Positions 9,304 to 17,341 of a stretch of 64,000 nt of DNA are shown in pieces. The first letter of the stretch is position 1, and each line of letters begins with the position of its first letter. The notes under the pieces are model-generated. The model saw nothing but the letters and a program-made list of their open reading frames with translations, ran no database searches and had not been told where the DNA came from. The stretch lies in contig NZ_CP066265.1 in the NCBI RefSeq assembly GCF_023278085.1, forward strand, positions 3,800,001 through 3,864,000, given 5' to 3'. This stretch comes from Pseudomonas syringae. GTDB lineage: Bacteria; Pseudomonadota; Gammaproteobacteria; Pseudomonadales; Pseudomonadaceae. Position numbers and translations under genes: made by a program.

Positions 9304-10149
9304 ATGAAGGTCAATCGAATGCCTGCTTCAACCCTTCAAAATGTAAAACTGCCGTCATCATGCTGCATGCGAAACGCAGCAAATCATCAAGCGTCCTACA
9401 ACGCCGCGATTCATGAAAATCCTGACAACGCAGCCATCACCCCGACCTTTGAGCCGGAAACAAGCCAGGGTAGATCTGAGCCAAAGCATCAGGCTCGCCT
9501 GCTAGTGGCGTTCACAAAACACTGGGCTCCCGGGCGGACTCTGAAAATTCTTTTTCAGAATAACCCTCCTGATACGCTTAAAACCCCCGTCATCGAAGCT
9601 GCAAAGAAATGGCTTGCGCACATCAACCTGAAGTTCGAGTTGGTGACCCAGGGTGCCAGCGATATCCGCATCGCCTTCAACGAGCACCTGAACTGGAGCG
9701 CCATAGGCACCGATGCGCTGCTGGCCGGGCCGGATGAGCCGACCATGGAATTCAATATCAAAGAGATTTTCACGCCTGACCTGAAACCGTCGGCGGAGCT
9801 GGAGCGTATCGTGCTGCATGAATTCGGCCATGTACTGGGTGCCGTTCACGAGCATCAGCACCCTCAAGCCAACATTCCCTGGAACAAGCCCCTTTTGCGC
9901 TCCCTGCTCGCGCAGACCGGACTCACTGACGATGAAATCAACACCAATTTTTTCGACTTATATGAAGCTGCGGACTACTCCTATTCCGCTTATGACCGGG
10001 ATTCAGTCATGCATTACGACATCCCCAACGGCCTGACCCTCGGGGACTTTGAGGTCATCAATGTCGGCAAGACACTCAGCCCGAAAGACATCGAAGTGAT
10101 GGGCGCAATCTATTCGAACCGAACCAACTCGAAATTTGAAAAGCCCTGA
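9304..10149 (+). CDS. Astacin-like zinc metallopeptidase without a signal peptide
   Basis: The 281-residue protein carries HEFGHVLGAVHEHQHP with zinc ligands His172, His176 and His182 and catalytic Glu173, matching the HExxHxxGxxHE signature of metzincins of the astacin (M12A) type. A Met-turn, SVMHYD, is at Met236. A segment of about 60 residues between signature and Met-turn is Phe/Tyr-rich. The N-terminal 80 residues are polar, rich in Asn, Ser, Ala and Pro, have no acidic residue before about residue 38 and no hydrophobic signal. There is thus no Sec route; either it acts in the cytosol or it leaves by another route. Type III secretion is a guess: no hrp box was seen upstream. A pre-existing propeptide is possible. 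Substrate unknown. Confidence 0.75.
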   Translation: MKVNRMPASTLQNVKLPSSCCMRNAANHQASYNAAIHENPDNAAITPTFEPETSQGRSEPKHQARLLVAFTKHWAPGRTLKILFQNNPPDTLKTPVIEAAKKWLAHINLKFELVTQGASDIRIAFNEHLNWSAIGTDALLAGPDEPTMEFNIKEIFTPDLKPSAELERIVLHEFGHVLGAVHEHQHPQANIPWNKPLLRSLLAQTGLTDDEINTNFFDLYEAADYSYSAYDRDSVMHYDIPNGLTLGDFEVINVGKTLSPKDIEVMGAIYSNRTNSKFEKP

Positions 10150-10238
10150 AGGTCTATCCCCAGCGCGCCTGATGGCGGAGTCACGTGCCACGCACTTGAC
10201 GCCATGAGGCGCGGCACGATCAGGTGCGAAAAAACTGA

Positions 10239-10469
10239 TTACTGACGAGTACGCATTTTTTCCGCCACCCACCCCACCGCCCAGCTCACAGGGTCATGAG
10301 ACTGCATGGGCAGCAGCGGCTTGCCTTCACGTGCAGCCAGCCTACCTTCGGCCTCGGCCTCACCGTGTATCCAGATCGTGCTTTGCTTGAATCCGTCGGC
10401 ACGCTGCCGCTCCCGGTAATAGCGTTGCCGGACAAGCGCCTCCTGACGCTTTCTCTCTTGCTCAGACAT
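10239..10469 (-). CDS. Small protein resembling the Rmf/CrpP family
   Basis: A 76-residue protein if it starts at MSEQERKRQE (10469); the frame is open 19 codons further upstream. The N-terminal 30 residues are highly charged (many Arg, Gln and Glu) and probably helical. The C-terminal half (EGRLAAREGKPLLP, then SWAVGWVAEKM) matches the spacing seen in ribosome modulation factor and CrpP-like proteins: small residue-G-x-x-A-A-x-x-G, a Pro, then W-x-x-G-W. The family match is by eye and moderate. It lies alone between the peptidase and the YffB gene, on the opposite strand to both, so expression is independent. Confidence 0.55.
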   Translation of the reverse strand: MSEQERKRQEALVRQRYYRERQRADGFKQSTIWIHGEAEAEGRLAAREGKPLLPMQSHDPVSWAVGWVAEKMRTRQ

Positions 10470-10701
10470 AACGCACCCAGCCTTCAAGTGGAAAACAATC
10501 ATTGCCCGCCGGGGCTCGCCGCTCAAGCGTGTGAGGGTGAAGTTTTCTTAATGATAGTTAGCGTTATTATCTAGTTTCTGTTCAGCATCGGTATCGACGC
10601 TGTCACAACACCAAACGGGTTGTCGTGGCATAATGCGCGGCTGAATTGCAAGGAGAAGCAGCGGGGAGTAACGAGCAAGATCAGCCACCCCGCCAAAAAC
10701 A

Positions 10702-11049
10702 ATGACTTACACTCTATTTGGCATCAAAGCCTGCGACACCATGAAAAAGGCTCGTACCTGGCTTGACGAACATGCCGTGAGCTACGATTTTCACGATTAC
10801 AAGACGCAGGGTATCGACCGTGAGCACCTGACACAGTGGTGCGACGAGCATGGCTGGCAAGTGGTGCTGAACCGCGCAGGCACCACTTTTCGCAAGCTCG
10901 ACGACGGACAGAAAGCCGATCTCGATCAGGCGAAAGCCATCGAACTGATGCTCGCGCAGCCATCCATGATCAAGCGTCCGGTGCTTGATCTGGGCGACAA
11001 GACCCTGATTGGTTTCAAACCAGACCTGTATACAGCGGCTTTACAGTAA
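10702..11049 (+). CDS. ArsC/Spx-family reductase-like protein (YffB type)
   Basis: A 115-residue thioredoxin-fold protein. The N-terminal GIKACDTMKKARTWL carries a single Cys followed by the Asp-Thr-Met-Lys-Lys-Ala motif of YffB proteins. The C-terminal IKRPVLDLGDKTLIGF segment is the ArsC/Spx signature with a conserved Arg-Pro turn. It lies 47 bases before dapD, a frequent arrangement in Pseudomonas (also found as yffB next to dapE in enterics), and no arsenic genes are near, so a role as a glutathione-dependent thiol reductase is more likely than arsenate reduction. A weak ribosome-binding site precedes it; a GCGGGG/CCCCGC inverted repeat spans 10661-10693 in its leader. Confidence 0.85.
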   Translation: MTYTLFGIKACDTMKKARTWLDEHAVSYDFHDYKTQGIDREHLTQWCDEHGWQVVLNRAGTTFRKLDDGQKADLDQAKAIELMLAQPSMIKRPVLDLGDKTLIGFKPDLYTAALQ

Positions 11050-11096
11050 GCCAGAGCGCTACTGAAAGCCCCTTGATAAAGTTAAGAGGTATTTGC

Positions 11097-12131
11097 ATGT
11101 CCACTACCCTGTTCAGCCTGGCCTTCGGCGTCGGCACTCAAAATCGTCAAGGCGCGTGGCTGGAAGTGTTCTACGCCCAGCCACTGATCAATCCATCGCC
11201 AGCCCTGGTTGCCGCGATCGCGCCGGTTCTGGGCTACACCGACGGCAACAAGGCAGTCACCTTCACGGTAGACATGGCGTACAAGCTGGCCGAGGCCGTA
11301 AAGCCGGTCGACAGCACTCAAGCCGCACTGCTGACCCGCCTGGCCGAAAGCCAGAAGCCGCTGGTCGCCACGCTGCTGGCCGAAGACAGCACGCTGACAT
11401 CGACTCCCGAGGCGTACCTCAAGCTGCACCTGTTGTCGCATCGTCTGGTCAAGCCGCACGGGCTGAACCTGGCCGGCATCTTTCCATTGCTGCCAAACGT
11501 CGCCTGGACCAGCCAGGGCGCAGTCGATCTGGGTGAACTGGCCGAACGCCAACTCGAAGCACGCCTGAAGGGCGAACTGCTGGAAGTGTTCTCGGTCGAC
11601 AAATTCCCAAAAATGACCGACTACGTGGTGCCGAGCGGCGTGCGTATCGCTGATAGCGCGCGCGTGCGCCTGGGTGCTTACATTGGCGAAGGCACTACCG
11701 TGATGCACGAAGGCTTCGTCAACTTCAACGGCGGCACCGAAGGCCCCGGCATGATCGAAGGCCGTGTTTCGGCAGGCGTATTCGTCGGCAAGGGTTCTGA
11801 CCTGGGCGGTGGTTGTTCGACCATGGGCACGTTGTCCGGTGGCGGCAACATCATCATCAAGGTAGGCGAAGGCTGCCTGATCGGCGCCAACGCCGGTATC
11901 GGCATCCCGCTGGGTGATCGCAACACCGTGGAGTCGGGCCTGTACGTGACCGCAGGCACCAAGGTCGCGCTGCTCGATGAAAACAACGAGCTGGTCAAGA
12001 TCGTCAAGGCGCGCGAACTGGCCGGCCAGAACGATCTGCTGTTCCGTCGCAACTCGCAGACCGGCGCTGTGGAATGCAAGACCCACAAGTCGGCCGTCGA
12101 GCTGAACGAAGCACTGCACGCTCATAACTGA
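11097..12131 (+). CDS. dapD: Tetrahydrodipicolinate N-succinyltransferase
   Basis: Transfers succinyl from succinyl-CoA to tetrahydrodipicolinate in the succinylase branch of DAP/lysine synthesis. I chose the start MSTTLFSLAFGVGTQ at 11097 (preceded by AAGAGG), giving 344 residues, the length of the larger Pseudomonas-type DapD rather than the 274-residue enteric type. The middle of the protein has the hexapeptide pattern of a left-handed beta helix (for example RIADSARVRLGAYIGEGT and VSAGVFVGKGSDLGGGCS). It acts just before dapC in the pathway; dapE is 2.7 kb downstream. Confidence 0.96.
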   Translation: MSTTLFSLAFGVGTQNRQGAWLEVFYAQPLINPSPALVAAIAPVLGYTDGNKAVTFTVDMAYKLAEAVKPVDSTQAALLTRLAESQKPLVATLLAEDSTLTSTPEAYLKLHLLSHRLVKPHGLNLAGIFPLLPNVAWTSQGAVDLGELAERQLEARLKGELLEVFSVDKFPKMTDYVVPSGVRIADSARVRLGAYIGEGTTVMHEGFVNFNGGTEGPGMIEGRVSAGVFVGKGSDLGGGCSTMGTLSGGGNIIIKVGEGCLIGANAGIGIPLGDRNTVESGLYVTAGTKVALLDENNELVKIVKARELAGQNDLLFRRNSQTGAVECKTHKSAVELNEALHAHN

Positions 12132-12139
12132 CGCTGTGT

Positions 12140-12171
12140 GCGGGTTCAAAGTCTTGCGGCTTTGAACCCGC
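12140..12171 (+). terminator. 12-bp hairpin between dapD and csdA
   Basis: Perfect inverted arms GCGGGTTCAAAG (12140-12151) and its complement (12160-12171) with an 8-base loop, starting 9 bases after the dapD stop. No U-tract follows, so it may act as a mRNA 3' stabiliser or a Rho-assisted end rather than a standard intrinsic terminator. Confidence 0.5.
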
Positions 12172-12191
12172 TACCACGAGCCGGACAAACA

Positions 12192-13397
12192 ATGCCCCTC
12201 ACCTCCCTCTGGCGTGCTGACTTTCCAGCCATCGCCGCCCTGCAACGGCAAGGCCAGACGTATCTGGACAACGCCGCCACCACGCAAAAACCGCAGGCAT
12301 TGATCGATGCCCTGAGCCACTATTACGCCAACGGTGCTGCCAATGTGCATCGGGCGCAGCACTTGCCCGGCGCCCACGCCACTCAGGCGTTCGAAGACAG
12401 TCGCCGCAAGGCTGCGCACTGGCTTAATGCCGGTGACAGCGGGCAAATCATTTTCACCCACGGCGCAACCTCGGCGCTCAACCTGCTTGCTTATGGGCTG
12501 GAGCATGAGTTCGCGGCGGGCGACGAGATCGTCATCAGCGCGCTGGAGCACCATGCCAACCTGCTGCCGTGGCAGCAACTGGCGCAGCGACGCGATCTGA
12601 AACTGGTGATTCTGCCGATCGACGCCAACGGCGTGATCGATACCGATGCCGCAGCCAGTCTGATCGGACCGCGCACACGTCTACTGGCAGTCAGTCAGCT
12701 GTCCAACGTACTCGGCACCCGGCAACCGCTGGCCCGCCTGGTTGCGCTGGCCAGGGCTCAGGGCGCGCTGACCGTAGTGGATGGCGCGCAAGGCGTCGTG
12801 CATGGCCGCCACGACGTGCAAGCACTGGGCTGCGATTTCTATGTGTTTTCCAGTCACAAGCTTTACGGCCCGGAAGGACTGGGTGTGCTGTATGGACGCA
12901 ACGCAGCGCTGCAGCGACTGAAGCACTGGCAGTATGGCGGCGAGATGGTACTGACTGCCGATTATCAACACGCGACGTTCAGGCCCGCGCCGCTGGGCTT
13001 CGAGGCCGGCACACCGCCTATCGCCGGCGTGATAGGTCTGGGCGCCACGCTCGATTATCTCAGCAGCCTCGATCCTCACGCAGTGGCGGAGCACGAAGCG
13101 AACCTGCATCGTCGGCTACTGGAAGGCCTGCAACAGCGTGATGGCATTCAGGTGCTCGGCGACCCGGACCTCGCATTGGTCAGCTTCGTCGTTGACGGGG
13201 TTCACAATGCCGACCTTGCGCACCTGCTGACCGAGCAGGGTATCGCCGTGCGGGCCGGCCATCACTGCGCCATGCCGCTGTTCAAAACACTCGGCCTGCC
13301 CGGTGCAATACGGGCTTCGCTGGCGTTTTACAACGATTCGGACGACCTGCTGCGCTTTTTCAGCGCACTGGATCAGGCTCTGGAGCTGCTTCGATGA
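12192..13397 (+). CDS. csdA: Class II cysteine desulfurase (CsdA/SufS type)
   Basis: PLP enzyme that takes sulfur from cysteine as a protein persulfide. I chose the start MPLTSLWRADFPAI at 12192, giving 401 residues. It has the N-terminal YLDNAATTQKPQ block, the PLP lysine in SSHKLYGPEGLGVLYG, and the persulfide cysteine in AGHHCAMPLF near the C-terminus, with the short loop of the SufS/CsdA class. The csdE start overlaps its stop by 4 bases (ATGA), and tcdA (csdL) converges on csdE. This local csdA-csdE-tcdA set points to the CSD system rather than the SUF operon, since no sufBCD genes are near. Confidence 0.9.
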   Translation: MPLTSLWRADFPAIAALQRQGQTYLDNAATTQKPQALIDALSHYYANGAANVHRAQHLPGAHATQAFEDSRRKAAHWLNAGDSGQIIFTHGATSALNLLAYGLEHEFAAGDEIVISALEHHANLLPWQQLAQRRDLKLVILPIDANGVIDTDAAASLIGPRTRLLAVSQLSNVLGTRQPLARLVALARAQGALTVVDGAQGVVHGRHDVQALGCDFYVFSSHKLYGPEGLGVLYGRNAALQRLKHWQYGGEMVLTADYQHATFRPAPLGFEAGTPPIAGVIGLGATLDYLSSLDPHAVAEHEANLHRRLLEGLQQRDGIQVLGDPDLALVSFVVDGVHNADLAHLLTEQGIAVRAGHHCAMPLFKTLGLPGAIRASLAFYNDSDDLLRFFSALDQALELLR

Positions 13398-13801
13398 CGG
13401 TTCCCGCGCTGGCACTGGTTGCACTGGAAACCTTTGCGCAACCACAGAGCTGGGAACAGCGCGCACGCCTGCTCATGCAGTGGGGTGACCGTCTGCCGCC
13501 GCTGGACGATCACGAGAAGTCGGATGAGCACCTGGTGCATGGCTGCGAAAGCAAGGTCTGGCTGACCGGTGAAATCAGCGTCGATGGCTGGCAATTCCGT
13601 GCCAGCAGCGACGCGCGGCTGATTCGCGGGCTGGTTGCGCTGTTGCTCGCACGGGTCAACGGGCTGTCAGCTGAAGAACTGGAACGCGTGGACCTGCCTG
13701 ACTGGTTCACTCAACTGGGGCTGAGCCGCCAGCTTTCACCTTCGCGCAGCAACGGCCTGAACGCCGTGCTGCAAAGGATGCGTGAGCTGACTCAAGCCTG
13801 A
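13394..13801 (+). CDS. csdE: SufE-like sulfur acceptor CsdE
   Basis: Accepts the persulfide from CsdA and passes it on. It is 135 residues, with the acceptor cysteine in VHGCESKVWL, the standard SufE/CsdE motif. The start overlaps the csdA stop by 4 bases, so the two are translationally coupled and probably made in fixed ratio. Its last 10 bases overlap the 3' end of the convergent tcdA gene. CsdE versus SufE is decided by neighbours. Confidence 0.9.
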   Translation: MTVPALALVALETFAQPQSWEQRARLLMQWGDRLPPLDDHEKSDEHLVHGCESKVWLTGEISVDGWQFRASSDARLIRGLVALLLARVNGLSAEELERVDLPDWFTQLGLSRQLSPSRSNGLNAVLQRMRELTQA

Positions 13802-14622
13802 TCGGCAGCAACCGCCAGAGGCTTGATGCGCTCGGACGGCCGCCGTGTACCTGCGACCAGCTTGTCCACCGCACGGGTGGCGGCAACCATGCCGAATGTG
13901 GCCGTCACCATCATCACCGCGCCAAAACCACCGGCACAGTCCAGCTTGACGCCATCACCGACGAACTTCTTTTCCAGACAGATACTGCCATCCGGCTTCG
14001 GATAACGCAGTTGTTCGGTGGAGAACACACAGGGCACGCTGTAGTGGCGGTTCGGGGTGCGGGAAAAACCGTAATCACGACGCAAGGTCGAACGCACCTT
14101 GGAGGCCAACGGGTCGTTGAAGGTGCGGTTCAGGTCGGCGATCTGAATCAGCGTCGGATCAATCTGCCCGCCTGCCCCGCCGGTGGTGACCATCTGGATC
14201 TTGCGGCGCTTGCACCAGGAAATCAGCGCGGCCTTGGCGTTGACGCTGTCGATGCAGTCAATCACGAAGTCCATGTCCGGTGTAATGCACTCGGCCATGG
14301 TGTCGCGGGTCACGAAATCCGCCACCGCGTGGACCACGCAATCAGGGTTGATCGCCCGGATGCGCTCGGCCATCACCTCGACCTTTGGCCGCCCGACCGT
14401 GCTGTCCAGCGCGTGCAACTGGCGGTTGCTGTTGCTGACACAGACATCGTCCATGTCGAACAGCGAGATCTCGCCCACGCCACTGCGCGCCATGGCTTCT
14501 GCCGCCCAGGAACCCACGCCGCCGATCCCGACCACGGCCACATGGGCCGCACGCAGACGCGCCAACCCCTCGATGCCGTACAAACGGGCGATGCCTGCGA
14601 AACGTGGATCGTCTGTGCTCAT
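13792..14622 (-). CDS. tcdA: tRNA threonylcarbamoyladenosine dehydratase
   Basis: E1-like ATP-dependent enzyme (CsdL) that cyclises t6A37 of ANN-decoding tRNAs to ct6A. It is 276 residues from the ATG at 14622; a TTG six bases upstream is in frame but has no merit. The ThiF/MoeB fold is shown by VVGIGGVGSWAAEAMARSGVG (nucleotide-binding loop, quoted here in part), the FDMDDV acidic motif and DCIDSVNAKAAL. CsdA and CsdE supply its sulfur-relay partner functions in E. coli, and here the two sets are convergent with a 10-base overlap. TsaB, which acts earlier in t6A synthesis, is encoded at 25450-26124. Confidence 0.93.
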   Translation of the reverse strand: MSTDDPRFAGIARLYGIEGLARLRAAHVAVVGIGGVGSWAAEAMARSGVGEISLFDMDDVCVSNSNRQLHALDSTVGRPKVEVMAERIRAINPDCVVHAVADFVTRDTMAECITPDMDFVIDCIDSVNAKAALISWCKRRKIQMVTTGGAGGQIDPTLIQIADLNRTFNDPLASKVRSTLRRDYGFSRTPNRHYSVPCVFSTEQLRYPKPDGSICLEKKFVGDGVKLDCAGGFGAVMMVTATFGMVAATRAVDKLVAGTRRPSERIKPLAVAADQA

Positions 14623-14810
14623 GATCAATACCCCGAAAACCGGCGCGCATTATAGAGGGAGATGAGCGTCAGGGCATCTCTCCATACCGGCACCCGGTCA
14701 GAAACCGGCCATTGCAGCCGTGTTCGTCATATCCAGGCATTGGCCTGAGTGTTTTTGCTTTAAGATAACCGCCTTTTCACGCCCAACGCCTTGCTACCGG
14801 AGTTCAGTAC

Positions 14811-15962
14811 ATGACGGCCCCCGCCGACCTCTCGCCCACTCTCCAACTTGCCTGCGACCTGATCCGTCGGCCTTCGGTCACCCCGGTCGACGCCGATTGC
14901 CAGACCGTGATGATGCAGCGTCTGGGCGATGCCGGCTTCACGCTGGAGCCGATGCGTATCGAAGACGTCGATAACTTCTGGGCCACCCACGGCAGCCAGG
15001 AAGGTCCGGTGCTGTGTTTCGCCGGTCATACCGACGTGGTGCCGACCGGTCCGGTAGAGAACTGGCAGAATGATCCATTCGACGCGTTGATCGACGAACA
15101 CGGCATGCTTTGCGGGCGTGGCGCAGCGGACATGAAAGGCAGTCTGGCGGCGATGCTGGTGGCGGCCGAGCGTTTCGTCGCAGATCATCCCGATCACAAG
15201 GGCTCGGTGGCGTTTCTGATCACCAGTGATGAAGAAGGCCCGGCGCATCATGGCACCAAGGCCGTTGTGGAGCGTCTGGCAGCCCGCAAGGAACGACTCG
15301 ACTGGTGCATCGTCGGCGAGCCGTCGAGCACCACGCTGGTGGGTGATGTGGTCAAGAACGGTCGTCGCGGCTCACTGGGCGCCAAACTGACCGTGCGTGG
15401 CAAGCAGGGTCATGTGGCTTACCCGCATCTGGCGAAGAACCCGATTCACCTGGCCGCTCCGGCGCTGGCTGAACTGGCCGCCGAACACTGGGACAACGGC
15501 AACGATTTCTTTCCGCCAACCAGTTTTCAGATTTCCAACCTCAATTCTGGCACCGGCGCGACCAACGTGATTCCGGGGGATCTGGTGGCGGTCTTCAATT
15601 TCCGTTTTTCGACCGAGTCGACCGTCGAAGGTCTGCAGCAACGGGTGGCGACCATTCTCGACAAGCATGAGCTGGACTGGCATGTGGACTGGGCCTTGTC
15701 GGGCCTGCCGTTCCTGACCGAGCCGGGTGCGCTGCTGGACGCAGTGTCGTCCAGCATCAAGAACGTCACCGGGCGCGACACCAAAGCCTCGACCAGCGGC
15801 GGCACCTCCGATGGTCGTTTCATTGCGACCCTGGGCACCCAGGTGGTTGAACTGGGGCCGGTCAATGCGACGATTCACCAAGTCAACGAACGCATTCTGG
15901 CGAGCGATCTCGATGTACTGACCGAGATCTACTACCAGACGCTGGTCAAGTTGCTCGCCTGA
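14811..15962 (+). CDS. dapE: Succinyl-diaminopimelate desuccinylase
   Basis: Zinc hydrolase that removes succinate from N-succinyl-LL-DAP. It is 383 residues. M20 family motifs are present: [10 protein letters not shown] (metal-ligand His and Asp), GAADMKGS (bridging Asp), DEEGPA (catalytic Glu and ligand Glu) and GGTSDGRF near the C-terminus. Its TGA shares one base with the ATG of rlmA, so the two are coupled. With dapC and dapD it makes this window carry three of the four succinylase-branch steps. Confidence 0.96.
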   Translation: MTAPADLSPTLQLACDLIRRPSVTPVDADCQTVMMQRLGDAGFTLEPMRIEDVDNFWATHGSQEGPVLCFAGHTDVVPTGPVENWQNDPFDALIDEHGMLCGRGAADMKGSLAAMLVAAERFVADHPDHKGSVAFLITSDEEGPAHHGTKAVVERLAARKERLDWCIVGEPSSTTLVGDVVKNGRRGSLGAKLTVRGKQGHVAYPHLAKNPIHLAAPALAELAAEHWDNGNDFFPPTSFQISNLNSGTGATNVIPGDLVAVFNFRFSTESTVEGLQQRVATILDKHELDWHVDWALSGLPFLTEPGALLDAVSSSIKNVTGRDTKASTSGGTSDGRFIATLGTQVVELGPVNATIHQVNERILASDLDVLTEIYYQTLVKLLA

Positions 15963-16771
15963 TGCTGACCTGCCCGATCTGCTCTGCGCCGCTCAGTGCG
16001 GCGGACAATGGCGTGGTATGCCCGGCCAACCACCGTTTCGACCGTGCACGCCAGGGTTATCTGAACCTGCTGCCTGTGCAGCACAAGAACAGCCGCGACC
16101 CCGGCGACAATCAGGCCATGGTCGAGGCACGGCGCGACTTTCTCAACGCCGGGCATTACGCTCCGGTGGCCCGGCGACTGGCCGAGCTGGCGGCAGAGCG
16201 CGCTCCGGCACGCTGGCTGGACATCGGCTGTGGTGAAGGTTATTACACCGCGCAGATTGCCGAAGCCCTGCCTCGCGCTGACGGCTACGCACTGGATATC
16301 TCCCGCGAAGCCGTGAAACGGGCATGCCGCCGCGACCCGAAGCTGACCTGGATGGTCGCCAGCATGGCCCGAGTGCCGTTGCCGGATGCGAGTTGTCAAT
16401 TTCTGGCCAGCGTGTTCAGCCCGCTGGACTGGCAGGAGGCCAAACGCCTGTTGACCCCGGGTGGCGGACTCATGCGCGTCGGCCCGACCAGTGAACACCT
16501 GATGGAACTGCGCCAGCGTCTGTACGATGAAGTTCGTGATTACGCCGACGACAAGCACCTGGCACTGGTGCCGGAAGGCATGCAGCTGCAACACAGCGAA
16601 ACGCTGCGCTACACATTGAAGCTGATCGACGGCCAGTCCCGCGCCGATTTGCTGGCCATGACACCTCACGGCTGGCGCGCCAGCGCCGAACGCCGCGCAG
16701 CAGTCATCGAGCAACCAGGACCTTTCAAGGTCACCGTTTCCATGCGCTACGATTATTTCGTGCTGCAATAA
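15962..16771 (+). CDS. rlmA: 23S rRNA (guanine-745-N1)-methyltransferase family protein
   Basis: SAM-dependent methyltransferase of 269 residues. The N-terminal zinc-finger (CPICSAPL, then VVCPANHRFD) followed by the RQGYLNLLPVQ segment is specific to the RlmA/TlrB family. The SAM motif I is WLDIGCGEGYYTAQIA near residue 85. Later segments (VFSPLDWQEAKRLLTPGG and MRVGPTSEHL) also match. The start codon overlaps the dapE stop by one base. The exact target base (G745 or G748) cannot be read from sequence. Confidence 0.87.
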   Translation: MLTCPICSAPLSAADNGVVCPANHRFDRARQGYLNLLPVQHKNSRDPGDNQAMVEARRDFLNAGHYAPVARRLAELAAERAPARWLDIGCGEGYYTAQIAEALPRADGYALDISREAVKRACRRDPKLTWMVASMARVPLPDASCQFLASVFSPLDWQEAKRLLTPGGGLMRVGPTSEHLMELRQRLYDEVRDYADDKHLALVPEGMQLQHSETLRYTLKLIDGQSRADLLAMTPHGWRASAERRAAVIEQPGPFKVTVSMRYDYFVLQ

Positions 16772-16790
16772 GCATTCAACAGAGGCCCCC

Positions 16791-17168
16791 ATGCGCCAAC
16801 CCGATATCGAGATTTACCTGAAAGACACAGACGTCGATCACAAGGCAATCGCTGCATGGCTGCAAGCCGCCATCGGCCCTTGCACGGACTGGGCACAGCG
16901 CGGCCAGACCTGGAAGTGCAAGGCGGGTGAGGTGCGCGTGACCTGGCTGCCCAAAGCCGTCGGTAAATGGAACAGCCTGCACCTGGACAGCGACCAGACG
17001 CCGTGGGAAGACGACATCGCCTGCGCACGCGCCGCATTTGCCGCGCTGAACGTCGAAGTACGTTGCGCACCAGGCACCTGGGTCGAAGAAGAAAGCGATG
17101 AAACAGCCGATCGCTGGATACGCGTCAGCGCCGACGGTGAAGAAGAGATTACCTGGCGCACCGTGTAA
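16791..17168 (+). CDS. Conserved hypothetical protein
   Basis: A 125-residue soluble, acidic protein I do not recognise. It begins MRQPDIEIYLKDTDVD, has several Trp residues (WLQAAIG, WAQRGQTWKC, VTWLPKAVGKWNSL) and an acidic C-terminal half (WVEEESDETADRW). No signal peptide or membrane span is seen. It follows rlmA by 19 bases on the same strand, so it is likely part of the dapE-rlmA transcript. Codon use and base composition match its neighbours, which supports it as a real gene. Confidence 0.75.
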   Translation: MRQPDIEIYLKDTDVDHKAIAAWLQAAIGPCTDWAQRGQTWKCKAGEVRVTWLPKAVGKWNSLHLDSDQTPWEDDIACARAAFAALNVEVRCAPGTWVEEESDETADRWIRVSADGEEEITWRTV

Positions 17169-17341
17169 GGTTTTTCTCTCCGACGGTACAGACGTGTGCC
17201 GTCGTCGCCGTGAGCGCGCGGCGCAGGTAGCCCTCCAGACTCGCCAGCCAGCGCGCCAGTCCTTTTTGCCGATCTTCTCGGGATGCGTCACACTGACGCC
17301 CATCTCGGGCAGCCGCCCGACTCCTACTCAGCAGAAGCCGT

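Noticed and set aside
10661..10693. Riboswitch or terminator in the leader of the ArsC-like gene
   Set aside because: Only a 6-bp GCGGGG/CCCCGC pairing with a long loop; too weak to call either.
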